Assembly (NCBI GenBank): GCA_022791455.1
Contig: JAAVZC010000003.1
Location: forward strand, 62,001-126,000
DNA length: 64,000 nucleotides
Source: Eggerthellaceae bacterium
Lineage (GTDB): Bacteria; Actinomycetota; Coriobacteriia; Coriobacteriales; Eggerthellaceae
Direction of reading: 5' to 3'
Shown here: in pieces, positions 9,709-18,202 of the stretch
How the letters are laid out: the number at the start of each line of letters is the position of its first letter
Numbering within the stretch: position 1 is the stretch's first letter
Notes under the pieces: generated by a model
Database searches by the model: none
What the model saw: the letters and a program-made list of their open reading frames with translations, nothing else
What the model was told of the DNA's origin: nothing
Translations under genes and position numbers: made by a program

Positions 9709-10653
9709 CTACAACGCCCGCGGATGGGTGTCGCGGTACACCTGGGCAATGTGCTCCGGCGTGATATGGGTGTAGACCTGCGTGGTGGAAAGGCTGGAAT
9801 GGCCCAGCAGCTCTTGCACGCTGCGCAGATCGGCCCCGCCTTGCAGAAGGTCGGTCGCGAAGGCGTGGCGCAGGTCGTGAGGGGTGTAGTAGTCGGCCAC
9901 CCCCGCCGCCGCCCGCGCTTCGTTGAAAACGAGCCGCAGCGCATTGGCGGACATGGGGTTGCCGCGGGTGGAAAGGAACAGCGCCCGCTCCCCCGGCTTC
10001 GCCTTCTCCGCCAGCAGGGGCCGGCCGTGGCGCAGGTAGCGGCGCAGCGTCTCAATCGCCAACGGGTAAACGGGAATGATGCGCTCCTTCGACCCTTTGC
10101 CGAACACCTTCACCTGGGCCGCCTCGAAGCTCACCGAGTCCAGCTCCAGCCCCGCCGCTTCCGAAATGCGCAAACCGCAGCCGTAGACGATCTCCAGAAA
10201 CGCCTGGTTGCGCAGGGGGATGGGATCGTCCGGGTCGGCGTCGATGAGCACGCGGTTCACCGCCAGCAGCCGCTCGGTCTCCTCCTGGCGCAGCGCGTGG
10301 GGCAGCCGCTTGGGCAGCTTCGGCCCCGAGAGCACCGAGGCCGGGTCCTCCCGCCGCGCGCCCGTTTCCGCCAACCATGCGAACAGCCCCTTCAGGGAGG
10401 ACAGGTGGCGATTCACCGTGCTCTTGGCGTATTGGGCGCGGTCCATGTCCGCCAAATACAGGCGCAACCGCTTATGGGTGGTGGCGAAGGGATCCAGCTG
10501 CTGCCGATGGGCCCACCGCAGATAGGCCATGAGGTCGGCGTGCTTCCCCTTCAGCGTGTTGGCGGAAACCTGGTGGCGCGCCTCCAGCTGGGCCAGGTAA
10601 GCGGCAACTTCTTCGTAGCCGGGCAGCTCCTCTTCCCGGACGTCATCGGCCAT
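9709..10653 (-). CDS. xerC: Tyrosine recombinase XerC/XerD
   Basis: Protein of 314 residues with an N-terminal SAM-like core-binding domain (about 10-110) and a C-terminal catalytic domain. The catalytic set is complete: Arg in CGLRISEAAGL, Lys in GKGSKERIIP, HDLRHAFA, the second His in LLGHSSLSTTQ, and the nucleophilic Tyr in STTQVYTHI. Such proteins resolve chromosome dimers at dif. It starts 3 bases after the trmFO stop, so both are probably one operon. The context (trmFO-xerC) is that of the housekeeping recombinase rather than a phage integrase. The choice between XerC and XerD cannot be made from this alone. Confidence 0.92.
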   Translation of the reverse strand: MADDVREEELPGYEEVAAYLAQLEARHQVSANTLKGKHADLMAYLRWAHRQQLDPFATTHKRLRLYLADMDRAQYAKSTVNRHLSSLKGLFAWLAETGARREDPASVLSGPKLPKRLPHALRQEETERLLAVNRVLIDADPDDPIPLRNQAFLEIVYGCGLRISEAAGLELDSVSFEAAQVKVFGKGSKERIIPVYPLAIETLRRYLRHGRPLLAEKAKPGERALFLSTRGNPMSANALRLVFNEARAAAGVADYYTPHDLRHAFATDLLQGGADLRSVQELLGHSSLSTTQVYTHITPEHIAQVYRDTHPRAL

Positions 10654-10656
10654 GGG

Positions 10657-12081
10657 CTAGCCCTCGTCCGCGGGAAGAAACGGCGCAGCGGCCTGCTCCC
10701 CCGCCGTCAGCTGCGCCTCTTCCAGAAGCCCCGCCTTCGCCAACTGGCGCCCGTAAGCGACAAGGGCCTCTTTCCCGCGCGCGGCGTAGGCCTGGTAGCG
10801 CTGGCGCTTGTTTCGCACCGGCTGCGCCAACGGCGGCATCATGCCGAAGTTCACGTGCATGGGCTGGTAGTCGACGGTGGCGGGGTCGGTGGCGTAGGCC
10901 ATGAGTGCCCCGAATGCCGTCTGCGGCGGCAACGGCACCGCCTCTTCGCCGGCGGCCCAAGCGGCCACGGAAAGGGCGCAGTGCAGACCGGAGCGGATGG
11001 CCTCGCAGTACCCCTCCGTGCCTCCCAGCTGGCCCGCCACCCAAAGCGGCACCGGCAGCGCGGCGGCGTTTCCGCCGGTCATGCGGCCGGAGGGGTCCAG
11101 CAACCGCGGCGCATCGATGAAGGTATTGCGGTGCATCACGCCGTAGCGGGCGAATTCCGCGTTCTCGAGCCCCGGGATGAGGGAGAACACCCGCTTCTGC
11201 TCCGGGAAGGTGAGGTTGGTTTGGAAACCCACCAGGTTGTAGCAGGTGCCGGCGGCGTTCTCCGCCCGCAGCTGCACCGCCGCCCAGGGGCGCCGGCCGG
11301 TGCGGGGATCGGTGAGCCCCACCGGCTTGCAGGTGCCGAAACGCGGCGCGTCGCGGCCGGCGCGGGCAATCTCTTCGATGGGCTGGCAAGCCTGGAACAG
11401 GTCCTTCGATTCGAAGTCCTTCGCCACCACCCGCTGGGCCGAGAGCAGCTCGTCGATGAAGCGCTCGTACTCTTCCTTGTCGAAGAAGGCGTTCAGGTAG
11501 TCGCCGGCCCCTTCCTCGTAGCGGCTTTGGCGCACCAGCCGATCCCCGTCCAGCGAATCGGTCATGACAATGGGAGCGGCAGCGTCGTAGAAGGCGAGCG
11601 CCTCGCGACCGGTCAGGCGGGCGATCTCCTCCCCCAGCCCGTCGGAGGTGAGCGGACCGGTGGCCAGCACGATGCCGTCGAAGCGGGCTGCGAGGTCTTC
11701 CAGCGACACCACTTCCCCGCGCTCGAGCGCGATAAGCGGCTCCGCCTCCAGGAGCGCCGTCACCCGGGCGGCAAAGCGGTCGCGATCCACCGCGAGCGCC
11801 CCGCCGGCGGCCACCGCGTTCTCCCGCGCCGCCGCCAGCAGGTGCGACCCCAGGTAGGCCAGCTCCGCCTTCAACATGCCGGCGGCGCTATCCGGCTTCA
11901 TGCCCTTCAGCGAGTTCGAGCACACCAGCTCCGCCGCGAACGCCGTCTTGTGAACCGGCGTCTCTACTTCCGGCCGCATCTCGAACAGGGTGACGGCCAC
12001 ACCGCGGCGCGCCAGCTGCAGCGCCGCCTCGCTTCCGGCAAGCCCGGCCCCCACCACGGCAATATGTTTCTGCTTTTCCAT
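10657..12081 (-). CDS. trmFO: tRNA U54 methyltransferase TrmFO
   Basis: Folate- and FAD-dependent enzyme methylating U54 of tRNA to ribothymidine, 474 residues. The N-terminal FAD-binding motif is VVGAGLAGSEAALQLARRG; the conserved HKTAFAAELVCSNSLKGM and RFGTCKPVGL blocks carry the two functional cysteines. The ATG at MEKQKH was chosen as start because the FAD motif then begins at residue 7; a GTG six codons upstream is an alternative, and neither has a strong ribosome site. xerC follows after 3 bases. Confidence 0.94.
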   Translation of the reverse strand: MEKQKHIAVVGAGLAGSEAALQLARRGVAVTLFEMRPEVETPVHKTAFAAELVCSNSLKGMKPDSAAGMLKAELAYLGSHLLAAARENAVAAGGALAVDRDRFAARVTALLEAEPLIALERGEVVSLEDLAARFDGIVLATGPLTSDGLGEEIARLTGREALAFYDAAAPIVMTDSLDGDRLVRQSRYEEGAGDYLNAFFDKEEYERFIDELLSAQRVVAKDFESKDLFQACQPIEEIARAGRDAPRFGTCKPVGLTDPRTGRRPWAAVQLRAENAAGTCYNLVGFQTNLTFPEQKRVFSLIPGLENAEFARYGVMHRNTFIDAPRLLDPSGRMTGGNAAALPVPLWVAGQLGGTEGYCEAIRSGLHCALSVAAWAAGEEAVPLPPQTAFGALMAYATDPATVDYQPMHVNFGMMPPLAQPVRNKRQRYQAYAARGKEALVAYGRQLAKAGLLEEAQLTAGEQAAAPFLPADEG

Positions 12082-12178
12082 AGCGCCAAAGCTTAGCACA
12101 ACCGCCCATCCCCGCTTTCAACACAACAGCGGGCCACTTGTAAAATACCCTGAGTGCGGTGTTTCGACGCAAGCGATC

Positions 12179-12811
12179 CTAGTGCAGAGAAGACACGATG
12201 CTGCCGATTACGAACCCGAGAATCAAAGCGGCGGCACCGCCCGCCAGCACCTTCATCGCGTTGGCAGCCCACGGGTGCTTTCTCGAGAAAGCATCGGGGT
12301 CGAGATGCGCGATCTCTTCGGCGTCCTTGCCGTCCATGAAGGCGCTGATCTCGCGGAACGTCACCAGATCATGGTCCTTCTTCAGCCTCTCGACGTGCCA
12401 CGCGCACACCAAGGCCAGCGCGCTGCACAGAGCGAAAAGCAGCATACCCAACACAAAGCCCCAGGTAAACCACGGCACCGTGGCCACCGGCTCGTCCCAA
12501 ACGAGGTCCCAGCCCACAAGACAGGCCACCCCAGCCAAAAGCAGCCCAACCATCCCGAAGGATAGGCGTTCCATCTTCACGGCATCCTCGACAATAGTCT
12601 CTTTCATGGTTTCCACGTCTCCTTTCACGAGTGAATCGATAGAGACGCCGAATAGGCTGCTCAGCAACAGAAGCGACTGCACATCCGGGTAGGTCTTCCC
12701 GGTTTCCCAACTGGACATGGTCTGGCGACTGACGAAGATGCGCTGCGCCACGTCCTCCTGGGTGAGCCCCAAACGCTCACGATTCGCTTTCAGTTGCTGC
12801 GGCAGTTCCAC
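12179..12811 (-). CDS. XRE-family transcription regulator with two membrane helices
   Basis: Protein of 210 residues. An HTH_3 domain occupies the N-terminus (LPQQLKANRERLGLTQEDVAQRIFVSRQTMSSWETGK), followed by two hydrophobic helices near residues 85-105 (LSFGMVGLLLAGVACLVGW) and 115-140. A further hydrophobic C-terminal segment (MKVLAGGAAALILGFVIGSIV) may be a third. Membrane-anchored XRE regulators of this build usually control adjacent membrane protein genes. The GTG start is set by AAAGGAGG 6 nt upstream; an upstream ATG extension lacks homology. The YxeA-family gene lies divergently 325 bp away and could be its target, by inference. Confidence 0.8.
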   Translation of the reverse strand: MELPQQLKANRERLGLTQEDVAQRIFVSRQTMSSWETGKTYPDVQSLLLLSSLFGVSIDSLVKGDVETMKETIVEDAVKMERLSFGMVGLLLAGVACLVGWDLVWDEPVATVPWFTWGFVLGMLLFALCSALALVCAWHVERLKKDHDLVTFREISAFMDGKDAEEIAHLDPDAFSRKHPWAANAMKVLAGGAAALILGFVIGSIVSSLH

Positions 12812-13135
12812 CGGCGCCTCCTTTCCGAGACGAGGATTCCACGACGGGCAAAAGAGTACCACCCGATGTTCTTGACATCGACGGGAAAGCGACAGTTTTA
12901 CGCGTCAATAGTTCTTGACATGCAGGGTTGATCTGGGCTTTCTCACCCTGACGCAAGCGACGGGAAAAAGCGCCGGGCAAGTCGTCCGACTCGCCCCTCT
13001 CAGCTGCTCCGACCGGAAGCCTTGCTACTCCCTAAACCTTTCAAGTATGTTCGCTTGATGTAAGCCCAATCAATGGATGGAGGCCTTCCCGAGGAGCATC
13101 ATTGCCTTAAGAACCCTTGAGAGAAAGGAAGCGAA
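12812..13135. other. Divergent intergenic region between the XRE gene and the YxeA gene
   Basis: There is no gene in these 324 bp. Two direct copies of GTTCTTGACAT occur near 12870 and 12911, about 41 bp apart. Each contains a perfect -35 TTGACA reading rightwards; -10 partners are weak. The copies may be operator sites for the neighbouring XRE regulator. Confidence 0.4.
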
Positions 13136-13510
13136 ATGAGCAAGGGCAAAGTCCTGGGCATCGCAGCGGTGCTCGTTGTCGTCATTTTGGGAGCCGGGTT
13201 ATTCTGGCTCGGTTCGAACACCAATCTTTTAGCCAGCGGCACGTACTACACCAAGATCGACAACGCACACGTGACAGAAAACGATTCGACAGGTGACGTC
13301 ATCCACCTCCAGTCGGGCGAGCCGTTCGTCTACCATCTTCCCGCTGCAAACGAAGTCGGCAATGGGATCGAGACCTCGTTCGGTGCGGCGCGCGAACTGC
13401 GCCAAGGCGCATACCTCGAGCTCAAGCTTGAGCCGCTTCGCGGTGTTGTCTATTGGGAAGAGATCTCTCCCGAAAAAATGCCCCCAAAGGCGGCCGAGGC
13501 ATTAGGCTAG
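13136..13510 (+). CDS. YxeA family protein
   Basis: Small exported protein of 124 residues. One N-terminal membrane or signal segment (VLGIAAVLVVVILGAGLFWL) is followed by the YxeA (DUF1093) pattern: TYYTKIDNAHV, YHLPAANEVGNGIETSFGAARELRQGAYLELKL, then GVVYWEEISPEKMPPKAAEAL. YxeA proteins are secreted or membrane-attached and of unknown biochemical function. The ATG is preceded by GAAAGGAAG. It stands alone, divergent from an XRE membrane regulator. Confidence 0.85.
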   Translation: MSKGKVLGIAAVLVVVILGAGLFWLGSNTNLLASGTYYTKIDNAHVTENDSTGDVIHLQSGEPFVYHLPAANEVGNGIETSFGAARELRQGAYLELKLEPLRGVVYWEEISPEKMPPKAAEALG

Positions 13511-13663
13511 AGAAGAAGCCGTAAGACAGCGGCAGCTAATCCCTCTATTTTTCTATCGCCTCCATGCCAACTTTGGGTTACATTTTCACCGAGAAAATGA
13601 CGCGCTTAGTTGGTGGCGTGCGCCGGCGCGGCCCTCGATAATCTCATCGGAGGTATGAAAGAT

Positions 13664-14116
13664 ATGATCGCTCAGAACATTCAGGCGTTGCGGGCTCGGG
13701 ACTCGCTCACCCAGGAGGCGCTGGCCGAGCGCTTGGGCGTGTCGCGTCAGACGGTGGCGAAATGGGAATCGGGCGAGGCGGTGCCCGACCTCGTGAACGC
13801 CCAGGCGCTGTCGCGGCTGTTCAAGGTGCGCCTTGACGACCTGGTGAACCACTCCGAGGAGCGCGCTGGCTACCCCATCCCGCCGGCGGGGTTGCACATC
13901 TTCGGCATCGCAAAGATGGGAGAGCGCGGGCAGATCGTCATCCCGAAGAAGGCCCGCGAGGTGTTCGGGCTGGAAACCGGGTCCGAACTGCTCATCTTGG
14001 GCGACGAGTCCCAGGGTATCGCCCTTCAGCGACTCGAGGACGCCGAGGCCAGGCTCGAGATGTTCGGACGCGCGGTCAACACCTCCATCGCGAATAATGC
14101 CGATGAAAGGAACTGA
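13664..14116 (+). CDS. XRE HTH regulator with C-terminal AbrB-type domain
   Basis: Protein of 150 residues combining two DNA-binding modules: an HTH_3 domain (IQALRARDSLTQEALAERLGVSRQTVAKWESG) and a SpoVT/AbrB swapped-hairpin domain (FGIAKMGERGQIVIPKKAREVFGLETGSELLIL). This double architecture is found in Coriobacteriia and Clostridia regulators. I chose the ATG at 13664 because GGAGG lies 10 nt upstream; the ATG at 13655 is too close to that site. It is followed after 1 base by a small Cys-rich protein, probably cotranscribed. Confidence 0.82.
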   Translation: MIAQNIQALRARDSLTQEALAERLGVSRQTVAKWESGEAVPDLVNAQALSRLFKVRLDDLVNHSEERAGYPIPPAGLHIFGIAKMGERGQIVIPKKAREVFGLETGSELLILGDESQGIALQRLEDAEARLEMFGRAVNTSIANNADERN

Positions 14117-14117
14117 C

Positions 14118-14336
14118 ATGACGAAGTGCAGCCAATGTGGGTGCGAACTCGAATCGGGATACATTTTCAGCACGAAAGACGGAGCCCTGAGCTTCGCCGA
14201 CGAGGTGCCCAGCTCCTTCGAGAACGCCCGCCACGCCCCGGGCTTCGTTGAGCTGACCGCCCCCAAAGTCGGCGGCCGCACAGCTCTAGCCGCCGGCATC
14301 TGCCGCGAATGCCGACAGATTGTGATCGCCTACTGA
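14118..14336 (+). CDS. Small zinc-ribbon-like protein (DUF6487-like)
   Basis: Protein of 72 residues with two CxxC pairs: CSQCGCELESGYIFS at the N-terminus and CRECRQIVI at the C-terminus. This resembles short Firmicutes/Actinobacteria proteins with a single zinc ribbon of unknown function. It starts 1 base after the stop of the XRE-AbrB gene, whose 3' end supplies the ribosome site (AAAGG). A role as partner of the regulator is inferred only from linkage. Confidence 0.7.
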   Translation: MTKCSQCGCELESGYIFSTKDGALSFADEVPSSFENARHAPGFVELTAPKVGGRTALAAGICRECRQIVIAY

Positions 14337-14369
14337 GCTCGGCAGCGCGAATGGCGGCTTTGCCTTTCA

Positions 14370-14939
14370 TCAATCATCCAACAGCGGGTTGTATTTCATG
14401 CGGAAGGCGCGGTCGAGGGCGGCGAGCAGTCCCGCAACGGCCAACGCCGCGTTTGCCCAGTTTGGCAATGCGAAGGTAGGTACCGCAAACCCGACCCAGT
14501 GTCCAAGGCTGTTCAGCGTAACGGGTAGTTGCGTCACCAGCGCTACCGCAAGTACAGCCCACGCGAGAACCGCAATGGCCCGACTTACCGCCGGATGCCG
14601 CCGGGCAAAACGCAGACGGAGGTACTCGGCACTGCCGGGCGCCGGGACGAGCTGCACTTCCCCGCCGTCGCTCCGTCTACCGTCGACTATTCGCGCGTAC
14701 TTCACCCCATAAAGCGCCATGGCGACCTCGATCCTGCCTCCCTCCGGAAGCTCAAAGACGGCGGGCGACTTCTGGGAATCCACAAGCATGCCGTTACGGT
14801 AGAGGGCAATCCGCTCACGGATATCGAAGTAGTCGATCTCGACCGTGTAGGCGCCCTCGCCAACCTGCGCTGCATAGAGCCCGCGCCAGAAGACGTCGGT
14901 CCATTTCGCTTCGCGGAGCATACCCTGCCGGCTTTCCAA
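14370..14939 (-). CDS. Predicted membrane protein under TetR control
   Basis: Protein of 189 residues not assigned to a family. The first 120 residues look soluble and beta-rich (AYTVEIDYFDIRERIALYRNGMLVDSQKSPAVFELPEGGRIEVAMALYG). Two hydrophobic segments follow (AIAVLAWAVLAVALVTQLPV and ANAALAVAGLLAALDRAF). The TTG start at 14937-14939 is set by AAAGGAG 6 nt upstream. The gene is divergent from a TetR regulator, and the shared control region carries a double operator, so repression by that TetR protein is likely. No transporter signature is visible. Confidence 0.7.
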   Translation of the reverse strand: MESRQGMLREAKWTDVFWRGLYAAQVGEGAYTVEIDYFDIRERIALYRNGMLVDSQKSPAVFELPEGGRIEVAMALYGVKYARIVDGRRSDGGEVQLVPAPGSAEYLRLRFARRHPAVSRAIAVLAWAVLAVALVTQLPVTLNSLGHWVGFAVPTFALPNWANAALAVAGLLAALDRAFRMKYNPLLDD

Positions 14940-14953
14940 AAACTTCTCCTTTC

Positions 14954-14983
14954 TAATACAACTGTATTAATACGATTGTATTA
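14954..14983. promoter_or_regulatory. Double TetR operator between divergent genes
   Basis: Two 16-bp palindromes overlap by 2 bp: TAATACA-AC-TGTATTA (14954-14969, perfect 7-bp arms) and TAATACG-AT-TGTATTA (14968-14983, one mismatch). Together they form a near-perfect 32-bp palindrome (14953-14984). It lies between the TTG start of the membrane protein gene and the TetR start, as expected for autoregulation and divergent repression. Confidence 0.85.
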
Positions 14984-15007
14984 GACTGAGCAAGAGAAAG
15001 GAAGCCC

Positions 15008-15601
15008 ATGCCGCGAAACATCGATAAAGAAGAGCGTAAACGGCTCATCGCCCAAGCCGCTTGGAGCCTCGTAGCCTCCCAAGGACTCAAAGGGGCCACC
15101 GTGCGCAACATCGCAGAAGCCGCGCATCTGTCCGTCGGTTCTGTCCAGCACGTTTTCAAAAGCTCGAAGGACATTTATCTTTTCGCGATGGAGCAGGCAG
15201 TGGCAAGCGCCGCCGCCCGCATCGACGCGGCCCCTTCCCCTACCCACGACCCCCTCGCCGCAGTGCAGCACGTTCTCTGCGAGCTGCTCCCCCTCGACAA
15301 GACTCGGGAGGTTGAGGCGAGAACATGGCTGGCCTTCACTGCCGAAGCACTGGTGGAACCCTCGCTGGCGGAGGCAAGCAGCGCCATGCAACACCTCCTC
15401 GGACAGGTTGCACGTTCCTGCATCGATGCCCTGGACGAGGCAGAACTGCTGCGCGCCGATGCCGACAGAGAGCTCGAGACGGTAAGCCTGCAAGCGTTCG
15501 TCGATGGCCTCGCCCTGCAGATGCTCGCCGCCCCGAAATCTCTGCCAGCCTCAAAGGCGAAAGAGGCCCTGCGCTCGTACCTCCAAGGGATTTGCGCTTA
15601 A
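15008..15601 (+). CDS. TetR family transcription regulator
   Basis: Protein of 197 residues. The N-terminal HTH is typical: RKRLIAQAAWSLVASQGLKGATVRNIAEAAHLSVGSVQHVF, with recognition helix SVGSVQHVFKS. The C-terminal ligand-binding domain resembles the TetR_C_6/BetI-like group. The ATG is preceded by AAAGGAAG. It probably represses the divergent membrane protein gene and itself through the double operator at 14954-14983. The ligand is unknown. Confidence 0.92.
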   Translation: MPRNIDKEERKRLIAQAAWSLVASQGLKGATVRNIAEAAHLSVGSVQHVFKSSKDIYLFAMEQAVASAAARIDAAPSPTHDPLAAVQHVLCELLPLDKTREVEARTWLAFTAEALVEPSLAEASSAMQHLLGQVARSCIDALDEAELLRADADRELETVSLQAFVDGLALQMLAAPKSLPASKAKEALRSYLQGICA

Positions 15602-15669
15602 CGGAACCGTCGCGATCAAGCAAGATCGAGGCCATGGGGCCTTGCCGAGATGCGGAATGTCGCTTGCCG

Positions 15670-16110
15670 TTACTGTCCGCCTTCGTTCTCCCTGGCTTTA
15701 AACCGCTTTAGGGCGTCACCGTACTTTGCCACCTCGTTGCGGTAGATGAACGAGAACAAGATGGTGAAAGCAACTAACAACAGGAGGTATACTGCCGCGA
15801 ATGCAATCCACGCCTCCGGAACGTCGCGCGGCATCCAACCGCCGAGCCATGCGCACGCGCCGAGCGCGACGATGCCGCAGACGCCGAACCCCAAGATGCG
15901 CACGGGGTATCCCGGCCGCTTCATGACGAGGTCGGTAAACCAGAGGCTCTGCAAGAGCGCCATAAGCACGCAGGCGGCTAAGATTGACGCCGACACGACG
16001 ATGCCCTCAACCGGCCCGGCAAACAAGAAGCCGACAATAAGCCATAGGGCCATCGCGATAGTAAAGTAGACGCACGCGTGAACGAGCGCGTTCTTGACCA
16101 TGTCTTTCAT
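15670..16110 (-). CDS. DUF3021 family membrane protein
   Basis: Protein of 146 residues with four hydrophobic segments (ALVHACVYFTIAMALWLIVGFLFAG; VVSASILAACVLMALLQSLWF; ILGFGVCGIVALGACAWLGG; WIAFAAVYLLLLVAFTILFSFIY). It matches DUF3021 proteins, which are usually encoded next to a LytTR regulator and thought to control its activity. The start MKDMVKN has AAAGGAG 5 nt upstream. It lies 21 bp behind the LytTR gene, which is the expected pairing. A 44-bp stretch of this gene (16000-16043) has a diverged duplicate at 18203-18246. Confidence 0.88.
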   Translation of the reverse strand: MKDMVKNALVHACVYFTIAMALWLIVGFLFAGPVEGIVVSASILAACVLMALLQSLWFTDLVMKRPGYPVRILGFGVCGIVALGACAWLGGWMPRDVPEAWIAFAAVYLLLLVAFTILFSFIYRNEVAKYGDALKRFKARENEGGQ

Positions 16111-16131
16111 AGGTTCTCCTTTCATCAGAAC

Positions 16132-16569
16132 TCACAGCCCGAGCTTTTTCTTAACCATCGGTGCGAACTGACGCGACGCGACCACGTACTCCCCGTTGTC
16201 CATGCGAAGCTGCAGTCGGGCATTTGGAAAAGGGCGCAATCCGGCGACGCGGTAGAGATTCACGAGCATGGTTCGCGACACGCGCACGAATCCGGTATGG
16301 CGAACCCTCTGCTCGATATCGGAGAGCCTCAGCGCGCTCTCGATGACGGCCTCCGGGGTATAGAGAAACACGCTCCCGTCGACCGATTCGCAGTACAGCA
16401 CCTCGGCAGCGGGAATGCGCACCAGCTCTTTCCCCTTCCGCCCGACAAGTTCTGTCCCAAGGCCGTTCAGCGCCGCCAGTATTGTTTCGACCTCACGGTC
16501 TACCTCGGCGTATTCAACGAGCACGCTCGGCTCCTCAAGACTTTTGTTCAGCTGAACCGACAGCTTCAT
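16132..16569 (-). CDS. LytTR DNA-binding regulator
   Basis: Protein of 145 residues with a C-terminal LytTR domain: IPAAEVLYCESVDGSVFLYT, then RLSDIEQRVRHTGFVRVSRTMLVNLYRV, then GLRPFPNARLQLRMDNGEYVVASRQFAPMVKKKL. No receiver domain is present, so it belongs to the stand-alone LytTR group whose activity is set by the cotranscribed DUF3021 membrane protein. The ATG follows AGGAGG closely. The operon is LytTR then DUF3021. Confidence 0.92.
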   Translation of the reverse strand: MKLSVQLNKSLEEPSVLVEYAEVDREVETILAALNGLGTELVGRKGKELVRIPAAEVLYCESVDGSVFLYTPEAVIESALRLSDIEQRVRHTGFVRVSRTMLVNLYRVAGLRPFPNARLQLRMDNGEYVVASRQFAPMVKKKLGL

Positions 16570-16782
16570 GATCGCCTCCTGTTCGTCCGCCGCCCATTAT
16601 GGCGCCACCCGGAGGCTTCCAAACGCCAGGAAGGCCCGAGCTGCACAGCAAGCAATCCGAAATGCACGTCCGGCCGTCCTTTGAGTCTATTTCTTCCGGA
16701 ATGAAGGGCACACGGGTTTGGTTAGGTTAATGAGACGTCCAACTATCACCCTCTGGCACAGGCCAAACCGAAACCATCGAAT

Positions 16783-16860
16783 CGTCCTTATTTGTGTCCT
16801 TTTTCACACTTTTACGTCCTTGTTTTTGCTAATTTTCACACTTTTACGTCCTTATTTTTG
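16783..16860. repeat. 32-bp-period direct repeats upstream of the AAA ATPase
   Basis: Two copies of a 28-bp T-rich unit (16801-16828 and 16833-16860, one mismatch) carry TTTTCACACTTTTACGTCC. A partial third copy (CGTCCTTATTTGTG, 16783-16796) is in the same 32-bp register. They end 33 bp before the ATPase start, within a gene-free stretch of 324 bp (16570-16893), and could be regulatory or insertion-related. Confidence 0.8.
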
Positions 16861-16893
16861 TATACTTGAGAAAACGCCAAGGAAAGGAAGCCC

Positions 16894-18198
16894 ATGGAAC
16901 GTTTTCTCATGCACGACCTTAAGGCCTGGAAGGACAACACCAGCCGAAAACCCCTCATTATCAACGGGGCTCGCCAGGTGGGCAAAACCTGGCTTATCAA
17001 AGAGTTCGGAAAACTCCATTACGAAAGCATCGCCTACGTAAACATGGACAACAATGCGCCCATGCGCGACTTGTTCAATGCGGGATACGATATCGATACC
17101 TTGCTTGCCGGCATCCAGCTGCAAACGGGCATCACCGTCGATCCCGCCACAACCCTCATTGTGTTCGACGAGGTGCAGGAAAACCCCAAGGCTCTTACCG
17201 CCCTCAAATACTTCGACGAAGATCCTCGTTCATTCTCGATTATCGCCGCAGGCTCGCTTCTCGGCATACTTCTTCAGAGCGGAACAGGATTCCCCGTCGG
17301 GAAAGTGGAGACACTCAATCTTTACCCCCTATCTTTCCAGGAATTTGCCCTCGCATCGGAGGGCACCGCATTCGTAAACGCGCTGCAGAGCTCCGATCTG
17401 TCCCTCATCCAGGCCTTCAAATCGCAAGCGATTGCCCTTCTGAAAAGCTACTACTTCGTTGGAGGAATGCCCGAAGCCGTCGATGCCTTCCTTGCAAGCG
17501 GCGACTATCAAGCCGCCCGCACCGTCCAACGCAGAATCCTCGCGGACTATGAGCGCGACTTTTCGAAGCATATTCCCCCGCGTGAGGCCGAGCGCGTTTT
17601 TGCCGTCTGGGATTCCATCGTCGCGCACCTTTCCCAGGAAAATAAGAAGTTCATTTTCGGACGGCTTGCGAAAGGGGCCCGTGCAAAAGACTTCGAAAGC
17701 GCACTTACCTGGCTTAGGCAGGCGGGCGTCATCTATCAAGTTCCACGCATCACCAAGCCGGGCATTCCGCTTAAGGCCTACCGAGACGCCGGCGCCTTCA
17801 AGGCTTTTCTTTTGGATGTCGGCCTTCTAGGCGCCATGAGCGACGTGGACAGCGACAGCATTCTCAACGGAAACAGCCTGTTCGAAGAATTCAAGGGAGC
17901 CCTTACCGAGCAGTACGCCTGTCAAGAACTCGTGGCATCCTGCCGCCTTTCCCCTTGGTATTGGTCGGCAGAAAATTCGCGGGGGGAGCTGGATTTCCTC
18001 GTTCAAAACAAGGGGAACATTTTCGCCATCGAAGTAAAGGCGGAGGAGAACTTGCGCGCCAAAAGCCTACGCAGCTTCAAGGAAAAGTACCCCGCTGTTC
18101 ACGCCCGACGCTTCTCCTTGTCGGACTATCGCGAACAGGAATGGCTGACGAACGTGCCCCTCTACCTGATGGGAAACGCAGCGCTATGGCTAGAATGA
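16894..18198 (+). CDS. AAA_14/DUF4143 family ATPase
   Basis: Protein of 434 residues. The N-terminal ATPase domain has Walker A INGARQVGKTWLI (about 24-36) and Walker B TLIVFDEVQENP (about 88-99), with a sensor-like SIIAAGSLLG. The C-terminal DUF4143 domain ends in a PD-(D/E)xK-like nuclease signature: RGELDFLVQNKGNIFAIEVKA. These orphan ATPases are widespread in anaerobes, often in variable copy number, and of unknown function. The start has GGAAAGGAAG upstream. Flanking direct repeats and a truncated DUF3021 remnant suggest acquisition as a cassette. Confidence 0.92.
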   Translation: MERFLMHDLKAWKDNTSRKPLIINGARQVGKTWLIKEFGKLHYESIAYVNMDNNAPMRDLFNAGYDIDTLLAGIQLQTGITVDPATTLIVFDEVQENPKALTALKYFDEDPRSFSIIAAGSLLGILLQSGTGFPVGKVETLNLYPLSFQEFALASEGTAFVNALQSSDLSLIQAFKSQAIALLKSYYFVGGMPEAVDAFLASGDYQAARTVQRRILADYERDFSKHIPPREAERVFAVWDSIVAHLSQENKKFIFGRLAKGARAKDFESALTWLRQAGVIYQVPRITKPGIPLKAYRDAGAFKAFLLDVGLLGAMSDVDSDSILNGNSLFEEFKGALTEQYACQELVASCRLSPWYWSAENSRGELDFLVQNKGNIFAIEVKAEENLRAKSLRSFKEKYPAVHARRFSLSDYREQEWLTNVPLYLMGNAALWLE

Positions 18199-18202
18199 AC
18201 TC

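Noticed and set aside
9709-10653. Phage or island integrase instead of XerC
   Set aside because: It forms an operon with trmFO, no attachment-site repeats or phage genes are near, and length and motifs fit the housekeeping recombinase.
9574-12096. Plus-strand frame of 840 codons opposite xerC and trmFO
   Set aside because: Antisense to two conserved genes with intact catalytic motifs; composition is artefactual.
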